64,000 nt of DNA from a beta proteobacterium L13 (GTDB taxonomy: Bacteria; Pseudomonadota; Gammaproteobacteria; Burkholderiales; Chromobacteriaceae), in the NCBI GenBank assembly GCA_000335715.1, contig AMYZ01000001.1:248001-312000 (forward strand), given 5' to 3'. The notes under the pieces were generated by a model, which saw nothing but the letters and a program-made list of their open reading frames with translations, was not told the DNA's origin and made no database searches. The position numbers and the translations under genes were made by a program. Positions 28,472 to 36,460 of the stretch are shown here, piece by piece; the first letter of the stretch is position 1, and each line of letters opens with the position of its first letter.

Positions 28472-28497
28472 CCACAAACGTTTATCAAGGAATGCAC

Positions 28498-29481
28498 ATG
28501 AAAACCAACGTTAGAGCTGTCTCGGTGCTGTGCCTGTGTACGATCGCACTGAATATCAGCCAGGCCAGCGTGCTCGATTTCCGCAACGCTGAAATTGCTA
28601 ATGGCAAGGTATACCGCCAGGGTGCCAATGCTCCTTTCAGCGGGAAAGTAACCAATATGCCGCTGGAGCGCTTGATCAACAATCAAGGCGGCTACTTCAA
28701 GGTGATGCCCATGATCTTTTCGGGGACGGGTACTCCTGCACCAGGCATTTTGCTGCAGGGTTTGATGGCGTATTCAAATGGCTTGCTTGCTATCTGTGAC
28801 GCTGACTTTACCGACGGCCAGATGGATGGCTTGGTCCAGTGCCGCAAAGAAAAAACGGGTGAGCGACTCCTCAAGATCCAGTTCAAGCGAGGGATGCTCA
28901 ATGGCCCGTTCAACTTCTACGGCAACGTCGCGACGGCCAACGTTAATTTCCAGCAAGGTCACGCTCAGGGACAGATGGCCATCCGCATGGTGAAGTCCGG
29001 CAAGCTGATCCATACCTACCAGCTACAGAATGGCCTACTGCACGGGCGTGAGGCCGTACTGAATGAGCAAACGGGGGCCGTGACCAGCTACGCCAACTAT
29101 GTCAACGGCTCGATGGAAGGGCAGATCGTCAGATTGACCCCCGATGGCAAGCAGATCATCTACCAGGGCACCATGGCCAACAACCAGCAGCATGGCCCAG
29201 AGAAGTTCTTCTACCCCTCCGGTCAGTTAATGAAAACCGGCCAGTGGGAGAAAGGTGTACCCGAGGGACTCTTCCAGTACTACGACGAACAGGGAAAGTC
29301 GACCAAGCAAGAGCTATGGAAGTATGGCGTGAAGCACGATCCTGTCGTCTATGCGAAGGGACAGTGTGTGCGAGAAAAAATAGAAGCATTCGAAGAGACC
29401 AATCGTGACCCGGACATGGTGCGTCAAGAACTGAGAAGGTTGCAGGACCTGTGCTACGGGCCAAGCCCCGTCGAGCAATAG
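28498..29481 (+). CDS. MORN-type repeat periplasmic protein, paralogue of the preceding gene
   Basis: The 327-residue product aligns along its full length with the previous protein (for example DFRNAEIANGKVYRQGA, PEKFFYPSGQLMKTGQWEKG), so the pair arose by tandem duplication. The N-terminus differs: the lipobox cysteine is gone and IALNISQASVLDF looks like a signal peptidase I site. The mature protein should therefore be soluble in the periplasm or exported. I chose the ATG at 28498 with AAGGA upstream. Function unknown. Confidence 0.78.
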   Translation: MKTNVRAVSVLCLCTIALNISQASVLDFRNAEIANGKVYRQGANAPFSGKVTNMPLERLINNQGGYFKVMPMIFSGTGTPAPGILLQGLMAYSNGLLAICDADFTDGQMDGLVQCRKEKTGERLLKIQFKRGMLNGPFNFYGNVATANVNFQQGHAQGQMAIRMVKSGKLIHTYQLQNGLLHGREAVLNEQTGAVTSYANYVNGSMEGQIVRLTPDGKQIIYQGTMANNQQHGPEKFFYPSGQLMKTGQWEKGVPEGLFQYYDEQGKSTKQELWKYGVKHDPVVYAKGQCVREKIEAFEETNRDPDMVRQELRRLQDLCYGPSPVEQ

Positions 29482-29510
29482 CAGCGAGTAAACAAGATTT
29501 CCAAACCATC

Positions 29511-29534
29511 AAAGCCACCTTCGGGTGGCTTTTT
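29511..29534 (+). terminator. Intrinsic terminator before the GTPase gene
   Basis: AAGCCACC and GGTGGCTT form a stem with TTCG loop, followed by a T-run. It is 22 nt before the next start codon. Confidence 0.8.
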
Positions 29535-29555
29535 GTATTTGTGAGAGGACTCATT

Positions 29556-30446
29556 ATGCAAGAACCAGACTTCCAGCCAGGCCAAGCCTTGGCGCAATTC
29601 AAGCAACTTATCGACCGCGCAGAGCTGCAGCTCACCAGCCAGCAGCGCCAGCAGATCCTGGGCGTGGTGAACCAGGTACTGAACTACCACGCCGTGGTAG
29701 GCGTGATGGGCAAGACCGGTGCCGGTAAATCGTCGCTGTGCAACAGCCTGTTTGGTGCCACCGTTACCGAGGTCAGCGATGTGGGTGCTTGCACCCGCCA
29801 CCCCAACGAAATCTCCTTGGTAGCCAAAGGCGATCGTGGCCTATCGCTGATCGACATGCCCGGGGTAGGGGAAAGCACGCAACGGGATGTGGACTACAAG
29901 CAGCTGTACCAGGAGTGGCTACCCAAGCTGGACTGCATCCTGTGGCTGATCAAAGCAGACGACCGGGCACTGAGCGTAGACGAAACCTTCTACCGCGATG
30001 TGGTACTGCCAGCGTTGGCCGACAAACCCATCCCCATCCTGTTTGTGCTGAGCCAGGCCGACAAAGTCGAACCTTGCCGCGAATGGAATTGGCAGTTCCA
30101 GACGCCAGGCTTCATGCAAGCGGCCAACATCCGCGCCAAAGAAGCGTTGATCTGCCAGCAGTTCAAGCTCAGCCCGAAAAGTGTCTGCAGCATCTCGGCA
30201 GAAGAGAACTATGGCCTACCCAGCTTGCTAGAAAAACTGGTGTTAGCTCTGCCCGCACAAAAAAAGTGGGCCATGGCCCGTGAAGCGAAAGCGGAATGGG
30301 TCAGCGCGGCGACGAAACAAGAAGCGCAAGACGGGTTGTGGTCAGTCGTGGTCGGCACGGTCAAGGAAGTGGCTAAAGAAGCCTGCGATTACGTGGTAGA
30401 CCGCATCACCACCTTGGCTAGCCGTGTGTTTGGCTGGCTGTGGTAA
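29556..30446 (+). CDS. YfjP/YeeP-type GTPase of mobile elements
   Basis: This 296-residue protein has a GTPase domain: P-loop GKTGAGKS at residues 52-59, G2 threonine in GACTRHPNEI, G3 DMPGVGES, and a G4-like SQADK in place of NKxD. A C-terminal hydrophobic or amphipathic tail (DYVVDRITTLASRVFGWLW) may contact membrane. Related genes (yfjP, yeeP, ykfA) sit beside DUF932 genes in E. coli P4-like prophages, as here. Function is unknown. I chose the ATG at 29556 with GAGAGGA upstream. Confidence 0.88.
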   Translation: MQEPDFQPGQALAQFKQLIDRAELQLTSQQRQQILGVVNQVLNYHAVVGVMGKTGAGKSSLCNSLFGATVTEVSDVGACTRHPNEISLVAKGDRGLSLIDMPGVGESTQRDVDYKQLYQEWLPKLDCILWLIKADDRALSVDETFYRDVVLPALADKPIPILFVLSQADKVEPCREWNWQFQTPGFMQAANIRAKEALICQQFKLSPKSVCSISAEENYGLPSLLEKLVLALPAQKKWAMAREAKAEWVSAATKQEAQDGLWSVVVGTVKEVAKEACDYVVDRITTLASRVFGWLW

Positions 30447-30465
30447 GCCAAGCGAAGGAGCGGCA

Positions 30466-30642
30466 ATGAAGATCCTGAGAATCCACGATGTGATGGCCAT
30501 GATCGGTTTGGCCAGATCGACTATCTACAAGTACATCGGAGAGGGCCACTTCCCCAAGCAGATCCGCCTAGGTAGAAGGGCAGTGGGGTGGCTGCTATCG
30601 GACATCGAACGTTGGCTGCGAATGAAGGTGGCAGAACGGTGA
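30466..30642 (+). CDS. AlpA-family excisionase/regulator
   Basis: The 58-residue protein is a MerR-like HTH of the AlpA type: ILRIHDVMAMIGLARSTIYK, then PKQIRLGRRAVGWLLSDIERW. AlpA proteins of P4-like elements act as regulators and excisionase-like factors for their integrase. GAAGGAG precedes the ATG at 30466. It follows the GTPase gene by 19 nt and is closed by a strong terminator. Confidence 0.92.
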   Translation: MKILRIHDVMAMIGLARSTIYKYIGEGHFPKQIRLGRRAVGWLLSDIERWLRMKVAER

Positions 30643-30650
30643 TGCGAAAG

Positions 30651-30699
30651 CACCATGTACCACCCGCTTCTACGCGGGCGGGACGTGGTGTTTTTTTTT
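30651..30699 (+). terminator. Strong intrinsic terminator after alpA
   Basis: A 17-bp stem with three mismatches (CCCGC/GCGGG core) is followed by nine T. It ends the plasmid/prophage-like operon. Confidence 0.9.
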
Positions 30700-31167
30700 G
30701 CTATTGATAGGCTGAGCGCTGAAGTTATAGCTGTCTGCTGTTCGGCCAAAGCGGACGAACCAGCCATAGTCCGCACTGACCGCTACCGACCCAAAAGAGA
30801 CATTAGACCTTCAACGGCGGGAAAGTCAGCAATGTGGCGGACTACGGTCAATAGCCAGCATCCAACGATGCAAGCCCCTATTGAAATACTAATAACCGGG
30901 GGTGGTTCAAAATGAGACTCCCTCGGTTATTCATCATCCAGCACGGACAAACCAAATCTGACACCAGTCAAACCCACTTCACCTTATGTCACATGTGTAG
31001 GTGACAGGACCTTCACTGCCATAGATTTCTTCGCTGGCCAGTGGCTAGTCATGGCCGGCTCCTGTCTGGCTTCAGCTCGAAGCAACTGCTGACCCATAGT
31101 TGACCGATAACACCCGGAGCTCTACTTTCTGAGGCTTGCCTTTGAGCCGACATCTGGTCGACTCAAA
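30700..31167. other. 468-bp stretch without a recognisable gene
   Basis: An open frame at 30655-30915 crosses the terminator and lacks a ribosome site, so I do not call it. I see no tRNA, IS end or clear repeat. It may be decayed sequence between two cargo modules. Confidence 0.5.
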
Positions 31168-31758
31168 TCAGATAACCCGTGCCAAGTGAACTCGCAGTCT
31201 CGCAACATCCCCCTCAACATCTGGCTGCTTCATTACGTCATGGCATGAAAATGAGGGGAGGATTTCGACACCACAAAACTTGTAGTTGGCCGTGTTGCTG
31301 ACGAAAACATCATCAACGGTTTTGCCGGAAAACAAGACCTGCTCGTTGTCGCCAAATGCTTCTTTAGGGGCGTTCCAAGTCAGGGAAAGCATGTACTTCT
31401 TGCCGTGCATCCGTCCCCCGGTGCCATACTGCTTACTGGGGTCGTCGCGCGTTCTGCCGTCATCCACAAGAAAGCTCTGTTGGAAAAGGCCCGCCGTGAA
31501 GACCTCATCGACGTATTTCTTGTATATCCAAGGCATCCCGAACCAGTAAATCGGCGACTGCAAAATAATGAGGTCGGCCCAAAGATGCTTCTGGACTTCG
31601 GCATCGACGTCGTAGCCTTGCTCAATGTTTGTTTCTTCGACTTCGCAGCCCCGTTTCTCCATCTCTTCTTTGATGACGCCAGCCATGGCCTTGTTCAAGC
31701 GCCCTGCCGAGATACCCTCGTAAAACTGGTGAGCGTTGATGATGAGTACGTTTTTCAT
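31168..31758 (-). CDS. MdaB-like NAD(P)H:quinone oxidoreductase (flavodoxin fold)
   Basis: The 196-residue protein opens MKNVLIINAHQFYEGISAGR, then LNKAM, with LIILQSPIYWFGMPWIYKKY and the FMN/quinone site segment TGGRMHGKKYMLSLTWNAP, all typical of the MdaB/KefF flavodoxin-like oxidoreductases. It probably reduces quinones or electrophiles with two electrons. An AraC fragment lies divergently upstream, which suggests former AraC control. Confidence 0.9.
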   Translation of the reverse strand: MKNVLIINAHQFYEGISAGRLNKAMAGVIKEEMEKRGCEVEETNIEQGYDVDAEVQKHLWADLIILQSPIYWFGMPWIYKKYVDEVFTAGLFQQSFLVDDGRTRDDPSKQYGTGGRMHGKKYMLSLTWNAPKEAFGDNEQVLFSGKTVDDVFVSNTANYKFCGVEILPSFSCHDVMKQPDVEGDVARLRVHLARVI

Positions 31759-31933
31759 TTATGGTCCTCTGAGATGTTCGCAGTGGCTGCTAGTGTGACG
31801 CCCAGTCTCCAATTTGGGTTTGTCGGATTTGATGGTGTTCTTGCCTATTTCGATGAATCTTCCGCATCGCAGCTACGCAACATCACCGACGGGCTAGGCT
31901 GTAGATTGATGAGTTACACGGTGATATGGCGCC

Positions 31934-32262
31934 ATGAGCGTCTTATGTGCAATGGGTAAAACCCTTGCCGGACTGTTAACAGATATTGCCCATACCGATG
32001 GCGATTACGCTACGTCAGTCCCAGGGCTGATGATTTCCAGCCGGGGGGCAGTACCAACCTGATGCCCTGTATCTATGGTTTAGGACTGGGTATTACGGTC
32101 CAGGGGGGTAAGAGGGTTACTCTTGGCGACGAGGTGTTCGACTACGGGCCTGGGCTGTCGCTTGTGACGTCGGTTGACTTGCCCGTGGTGTCCTACGTGA
32201 CCCGTGCCTCCGTCAAGCCCTATCTCGGCATGCGGCTGGAGCTACGGCTATGTCTTGCCTAG
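31934..32262 (+). pseudogene. AraC-family regulator remnant (N-terminal domain only, frameshifted)
   Basis: The first frame reads LAGLLTDIAHTDGDYATSVP, then GLMISSRGA, and stops at 32060. A second frame from 32062 continues MPCIYGLGLGITVQGGKRVT, then LGDEVFDYGPG and TSVDLPVVSYVTRAS. Both parts match the N-terminal domain of the intact AraC gene next door (SDGDFTTAIPGL, LGLGVVAQGDKQALLGDEV). The DNA-binding half is absent and the gene ends where the neighbour's 3' end begins. Confidence 0.85.
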
Positions 32263-32266
32263 TGGT

Positions 32267-33196
32267 CTATCCGATTCGCGCTTCCGCCAATCGTATACGG
32301 CGGACATCTTGCTGCGGTGGGGCCCCAAATAAGCGAGCATATTCCCTGCTGAACTGCGATGCACTCTCATAGCCTACCTGTCCGCTAGCATTGGTCGCAT
32401 CCATGTTTTGATTGAGCATCAGTTGCCTTGCTGCTTGTAGCCGCAATTGCTTTTGGTACTGAAGCGGGCTTGTGCCGGTGATGGTGCGAAAGTGCTGCCT
32501 AAAGGTTGATTGGCTCATGTGAACCCGTGCTGCCAGTTCTTCCACCTGCATTGGCTGGGCAAAGTTCTGCTTGAGCCAGGTAACCGCCTTGGAAATTTGC
32601 TGGCTGGGCGAACCGTCGGCAACCAAATGTTGTAACTGAGGACCATGTGGGCCAGCAAGAAGCCTGATGATGATTTCGCGCTTGATAAGCGGCGCGAGAA
32701 GCGCAACAAGCTCTGGTTGGTCGAGAAGCTCAAGCAGCCGACTCAGGTCTTGCGTAAGCCGCTCGTCCAGTTTTTCAATCGAAAGAGGACGAAATACTGT
32801 TCCACGGGTAGGTGCCGGTAGCTTCATCTCAGTCGCCACTTGGACAATCTCTTGACTGTCGAGCGTCAGCATGAGGCCAAGCAAAGGTTCCTGTGCACTG
32901 GCTCGCGTGACACGAGAGATGACCGGCAGCTCAATCGAGGTCAGCATGGACTGCCCCGGTCCATAGGTGATGACCTCGTCGCCCAATAAAGCCTGCTTGT
33001 CGCCTTGTGCTACCACCCCTAAACCCAGGTTAAAAATGCAATGCAGCGGCTCTGTGGGCATTTTACGTCGGTGTAGCGAAAGTCCGGGGATGGCCGTCGT
33101 GAAGTCGCCATCGCTTTGGGCAATTTTTTCAATTTCACGGGCGAGGAGACGGATTGCCGGAATCGCTTGTTTAGCAGTAGGTCCGGTGCTATTCAT
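32267..33196 (-). CDS. AraC-family transcriptional regulator
   Basis: The 309-residue protein has an AraC N-terminal cupin-like domain (about residues 25-180) and two C-terminal helix-turn-helix motifs: VEELAARVHMSQSTFRQHFR and GQVGYESASQFSREYARLFG, after TITGTSPLQYQKQLRLQAAR. It diverges from the hydrolase-SDR-flavodoxin operon and likely activates it in response to an aldehyde, quinone or similar compound; the ligand is unknown. Confidence 0.92.
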   Translation of the reverse strand: MNSTGPTAKQAIPAIRLLAREIEKIAQSDGDFTTAIPGLSLHRRKMPTEPLHCIFNLGLGVVAQGDKQALLGDEVITYGPGQSMLTSIELPVISRVTRASAQEPLLGLMLTLDSQEIVQVATEMKLPAPTRGTVFRPLSIEKLDERLTQDLSRLLELLDQPELVALLAPLIKREIIIRLLAGPHGPQLQHLVADGSPSQQISKAVTWLKQNFAQPMQVEELAARVHMSQSTFRQHFRTITGTSPLQYQKQLRLQAARQLMLNQNMDATNASGQVGYESASQFSREYARLFGAPPQQDVRRIRLAEARIG

Positions 33197-33382
33197 GGCA
33201 TTTTGATTGTCAAATTCGATGGGGTAATTGTATCACTGGGTGTGTCTGTGCTCTGCGCTGAGTTATCAAGTGCATTGCTTTAGGCAAGATATTCGCTGGT
33301 TTTGGCAACATGGTTTGCTGGCAGGTCGCAATAATTCTCTCAACGCCACTTACTGCTGTTTAACCGTCCAAGGAATATCGCC

Positions 33383-34432
33383 ATGAACGACAAGTCATCC
33401 ACCCAGGCGCCCGCTGACATTGGCCGCCGCCAAGCTATTTTCGGCGGCTCGGCGCTGGCTGCCTCACTACTGATTCCGCAAGTCGCTTTCGCCGCTGGCG
33501 ATTCGAAAATTCATACAACGGCAACTGGAGTCCGCGTACTGAACGTCAGTTTCAAGAACAACGACATCCACATGGCAGGCAACCTTTACCTGCCGAAGAG
33601 CTTCAGTGAAGGCAGCAAGTATTCGGCCATCGTGAGCGTACATCCTGGCGGTGGCGTTAAGGAGCAGACTGCTGGTCTGTACGCCGAGAAGCTGGCGGAA
33701 CAGGGCTTCGTTACCCTAGCCTTTGACGCATCACATCAGGGCGCAAGCGGAGGCATGCCTCACCTCCTCGATGACCCGATGCGCCGGGTGGCCGATATTT
33801 ACAGTGCCGTCGATTACCTGACCACGCTTGGCTACGTTGACGCAAACCGCATCGGTGCCCTAGGTATTTGTGCGGGTAGCGGCACCGCAGTCAAGGCTGC
33901 TTCTCTGGAGAGACGCATCAAGGCCGTGGCGACAGTGAGTGCGGTTGATGTGGGGGCAGCCGCCCGAAAGGGCTGGGATGGTAAGGCCACGAAAGAGGAG
34001 CAGCTTGCACTGCTTGATTCTGTTGCCAAACAGCGTACCGCCGAGGCAGCCGGAACGGCGCCGTTGTATGTGAATTACGTGCCCAAGATAGGCGATACGA
34101 CAGCCCACCGCGACCTTCAGGAAGCAGCCGACTACTACCTGACGCCTCGCGGTCAGCATCCGAATTCACCAAACAAGATGCTCATCACCAGCTTGAGCGC
34201 CATGGTGGCGTTCACTGGATTTGACCGACTCGACCTGCTGACGCAGCCCATCATGATTGTTGCAGGTAGCAAGGCTGGCTCGCTGTGGCATAGCCAGGAG
34301 CTTCACGCTAAGGCATCCGGTCCAAAGGAGCTGTACGTGATTGACGGAGCTACGCACATGGACCTTTACGATGGTCCTGGAGCAGACACCGCCATGACGA
34401 AGCTAGCCCCCTTCTTCAAGCGCACCCTTTAA
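33383..34432 (+). CDS. Alpha/beta hydrolase with Tat-like signal (YcjY-type)
   Basis: The 349-residue protein begins with a twin-arginine-style signal (GRRQAIFGGSALAASLLIPQ, cleavage near AFA, about residue 37). The hydrolase core has SVHPGGGVKEQTAGLYAEKL, FDASHQGASGG and the nucleophile elbow GICAGSG, where a cysteine takes the usual serine place. A late histidine in VIDGATHMDLYD completes the triad. Substrate unknown. It is the first gene of a three-gene operon with an SDR and a flavodoxin. Confidence 0.85.
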   Translation: MNDKSSTQAPADIGRRQAIFGGSALAASLLIPQVAFAAGDSKIHTTATGVRVLNVSFKNNDIHMAGNLYLPKSFSEGSKYSAIVSVHPGGGVKEQTAGLYAEKLAEQGFVTLAFDASHQGASGGMPHLLDDPMRRVADIYSAVDYLTTLGYVDANRIGALGICAGSGTAVKAASLERRIKAVATVSAVDVGAAARKGWDGKATKEEQLALLDSVAKQRTAEAAGTAPLYVNYVPKIGDTTAHRDLQEAADYYLTPRGQHPNSPNKMLITSLSAMVAFTGFDRLDLLTQPIMIVAGSKAGSLWHSQELHAKASGPKELYVIDGATHMDLYDGPGADTAMTKLAPFFKRTL

Positions 34433-34449
34433 CTCAATTGAGGCACCCC

Positions 34450-35298
34450 ATGAGCAACAATAAAGTGTGGTTTATTACAGGCGCAGGTCGCGGCCTTGGT
34501 GTTGAACTTGCGAAAGCAGCCCTAGCTGCTGGGAACTTCGTCGTTGCGACAGGCCGTAATCCGGTGAAAGTTGCAGCCGCTGTCGGCGAGCACCCCAACC
34601 TATTGTGTCTGAAGCTGGACGTTACCCACATCGAAGAGGCTCAGGCGGCGGTTGATACCGCAGTCGCGCGGTTTGGACGTATCGATGTCCTAGTAAACAA
34701 CGCAGGTAATTTCTATGCGGGCTTCTTCGAAGAGTTAAGCCCGGAGCAGGTCCGCAGCCAAATCGAAACCTTGCTGTTCGGCCCCATGAATGTCACTCGT
34801 GCCGCTCTGCCCACGATGCGCAGTCAGCGTGCAGGCTTGCTGCTCAATATATCCTCAACGGCCGGTCTCGCCGGTGGGATGTTCTGTTCGGCTTATGCCG
34901 CTGCGAAATTCGGTCTTGAAGGCTGGACGGAATCCCTCGCCGTCGAAATTGCGCCGTTCGGAATCCACTCCATGCTCGTCGAACCAGGCTTTTTCCGCAC
35001 TGAACTGCTCACGCAGGATTCGACGACCTTCGCTCAGCCGAGCATTCAGGACTATGCTGACCGCAGCAAGGCGACCATCGACGCTTGGAGTGGGATGAGT
35101 GGTAAGCAAGGCGGTGACCCAGTCAAGCTCGCTCACGCTATCGTGCGCTTGGCCAGCCTCGATGTGCCGCCAACGCGGTTTGCGGGTGGGGCTGATGCGG
35201 TCACTGTCTTTGAAACGAAGGCCAAAGCACTGCTTGTAGATGCAGATGCCCACCGCGAGCTATCGGCCTCACTTGCACTCGATACCGATTCAGAGTGA
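34450..35298 (+). CDS. Short-chain dehydrogenase/reductase
   Basis: The 282-residue enzyme is a classical SDR: TGAGRGLG cofactor motif at the start (residues 10-17), NNAGNFYAG, catalytic serine in NISSTAG, and YAAAKFG (YxxxK). It uses NAD(P)H on an unknown alcohol or carbonyl substrate. I chose the ATG at 34450, with GAGG upstream. It lies 17 nt after the hydrolase gene. Confidence 0.92.
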   Translation: MSNNKVWFITGAGRGLGVELAKAALAAGNFVVATGRNPVKVAAAVGEHPNLLCLKLDVTHIEEAQAAVDTAVARFGRIDVLVNNAGNFYAGFFEELSPEQVRSQIETLLFGPMNVTRAALPTMRSQRAGLLLNISSTAGLAGGMFCSAYAAAKFGLEGWTESLAVEIAPFGIHSMLVEPGFFRTELLTQDSTTFAQPSIQDYADRSKATIDAWSGMSGKQGGDPVKLAHAIVRLASLDVPPTRFAGGADAVTVFETKAKALLVDADAHRELSASLALDTDSE

Positions 35299-35338
35299 TG
35301 TTCCCGGTGCGCTACCAATCAGCACATCGCGTCGTCCC

Positions 35339-35950
35339 ATGAACAGGCGCCAAAGCATGACCATCCTTGTCTTGGCGCCCGTTCTGCTCGGCGTATCTGC
35401 TTTCGTCACCATGGCGGTGAAGGACCAGAGCTACGCACCCAGTCCGGAATACGCTCCTGCGGGTGAGCCCAGCCGACAAGATGCCGTTGTCTACTACTCA
35501 CGCTCAGGCCATTCGGAAGCGGTTGCCCGCGAAATTGGGCGATTGCTCAACGCGCCAATTGCTCGGATTGTTTCGGACTACTCGTTGAGTTTGACCGGCC
35601 AAGGCAAAGCCCTGTCCGATGCTAGTGATAAAGCCTTGCCTTCAATTGAGGTTGAGTCAATCGACTTGCGTCCTGTCCAGCGACTCTACCTGGTTTCGCC
35701 AACGTGGTTGTTCAGGCCAGCAACGCCTCTTTGGTCCTACGTTGAACAGACCGACATGACTGGCAAGAAGGTCGTACTTTTTACCACAGGCAACAGTCGT
35801 TTTGAGCAAAGCGAGATTGATGCATTCGCTGAGCGAGTAGAGGCTCGCGGAGGCAAACTCGTGCGCCATGTTTTTTTGCGCCGCGGACGCATCTACTGGC
35901 AGAAAAATCGTGAAGAGTTATTGGAGGAGGTGCGAGCGAATATGGCTTAG
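35339..35950 (+). CDS. Membrane-anchored flavodoxin-family protein
   Basis: The 203-residue protein has one N-terminal hydrophobic segment (MTILVLAPVLLGVSAFVTMA), then a flavodoxin-like domain with the FMN phosphate loop VVYYSRSGHSEAVAREIGRL and LYLVSPTWLFRPATPLWSYV, FTTGNSRF. It may pass electrons in the cell envelope or reduce quinones. I chose the ATG at 35339. It ends the redox operon; a weak hairpin follows at 35969. Confidence 0.8.
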   Translation: MNRRQSMTILVLAPVLLGVSAFVTMAVKDQSYAPSPEYAPAGEPSRQDAVVYYSRSGHSEAVAREIGRLLNAPIARIVSDYSLSLTGQGKALSDASDKALPSIEVESIDLRPVQRLYLVSPTWLFRPATPLWSYVEQTDMTGKKVVLFTTGNSRFEQSEIDAFAERVEARGGKLVRHVFLRRGRIYWQKNREELLEEVRANMA

Positions 35951-35968
35951 GATTTCGGCCGCTTGTAG

Positions 35969-36000
35969 AGCGGAGCAGTCGTTCAAAAGACCGCTCCGCT
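35969..36000 (+). terminator. Possible terminator after the flavodoxin gene
   Basis: AGCGGAGC and GCTCCGCT form an 8-bp stem around a 16-base loop, but only a short T stretch follows. Confidence 0.4.
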
Positions 36001-36460
36001 TTGGTATTGAATTGCCGCTTCTGGCCGAAGTGCGACACAGCAAGTCATCTACCTTGCTGGCAGCATATCAACCGGAAGCGGTCACCACCAGCGCAGCATC
36101 CACGAAGCGGTAAGAGTGCGCCGGCACAAGTGGTCAGCTGCGCCAGAATCCGCAACTGGGGTGATTTAAGCAGCAATGTTCATCCCTCCATGAGTAGCAC
36201 ACAGCTTTTTTGCCCAACACACTCAGAGCGATAAAAATGTATTAGCTAGCATATTAATGACATATACTAGTTCATATACGTAAAATAAAGTAATGGGCAT
36301 TCAATTTGGCTACGTCAACACCTGAAAGTTGCTTTCAAGTTTTGAAGCAAGCTATCGCATAAAATTTTGACTAGCACGAATGAATAAGTGATTTGAAGCA
36401 GCGCAGCTGATTCAAGTACATAAGGGATGCTTGGTTACCTTCCACACTTGGAGTGCGCGT
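36001..36460. other. AT-rich gap before the Gabija-like operon
   Basis: No gene is supported. Base composition drops sharply to AT-rich from about 36,200 (tgtattagctagcatattaa region), unlike the neighbouring GC-rich core. It probably holds the promoter of the nuclease-helicase pair. Confidence 0.5.

Noticed and set aside
30655-30915. Possible 86-codon gene after alpA
   Set aside because: It starts inside a strong terminator hairpin, has no ribosome site and no recognisable protein pattern.
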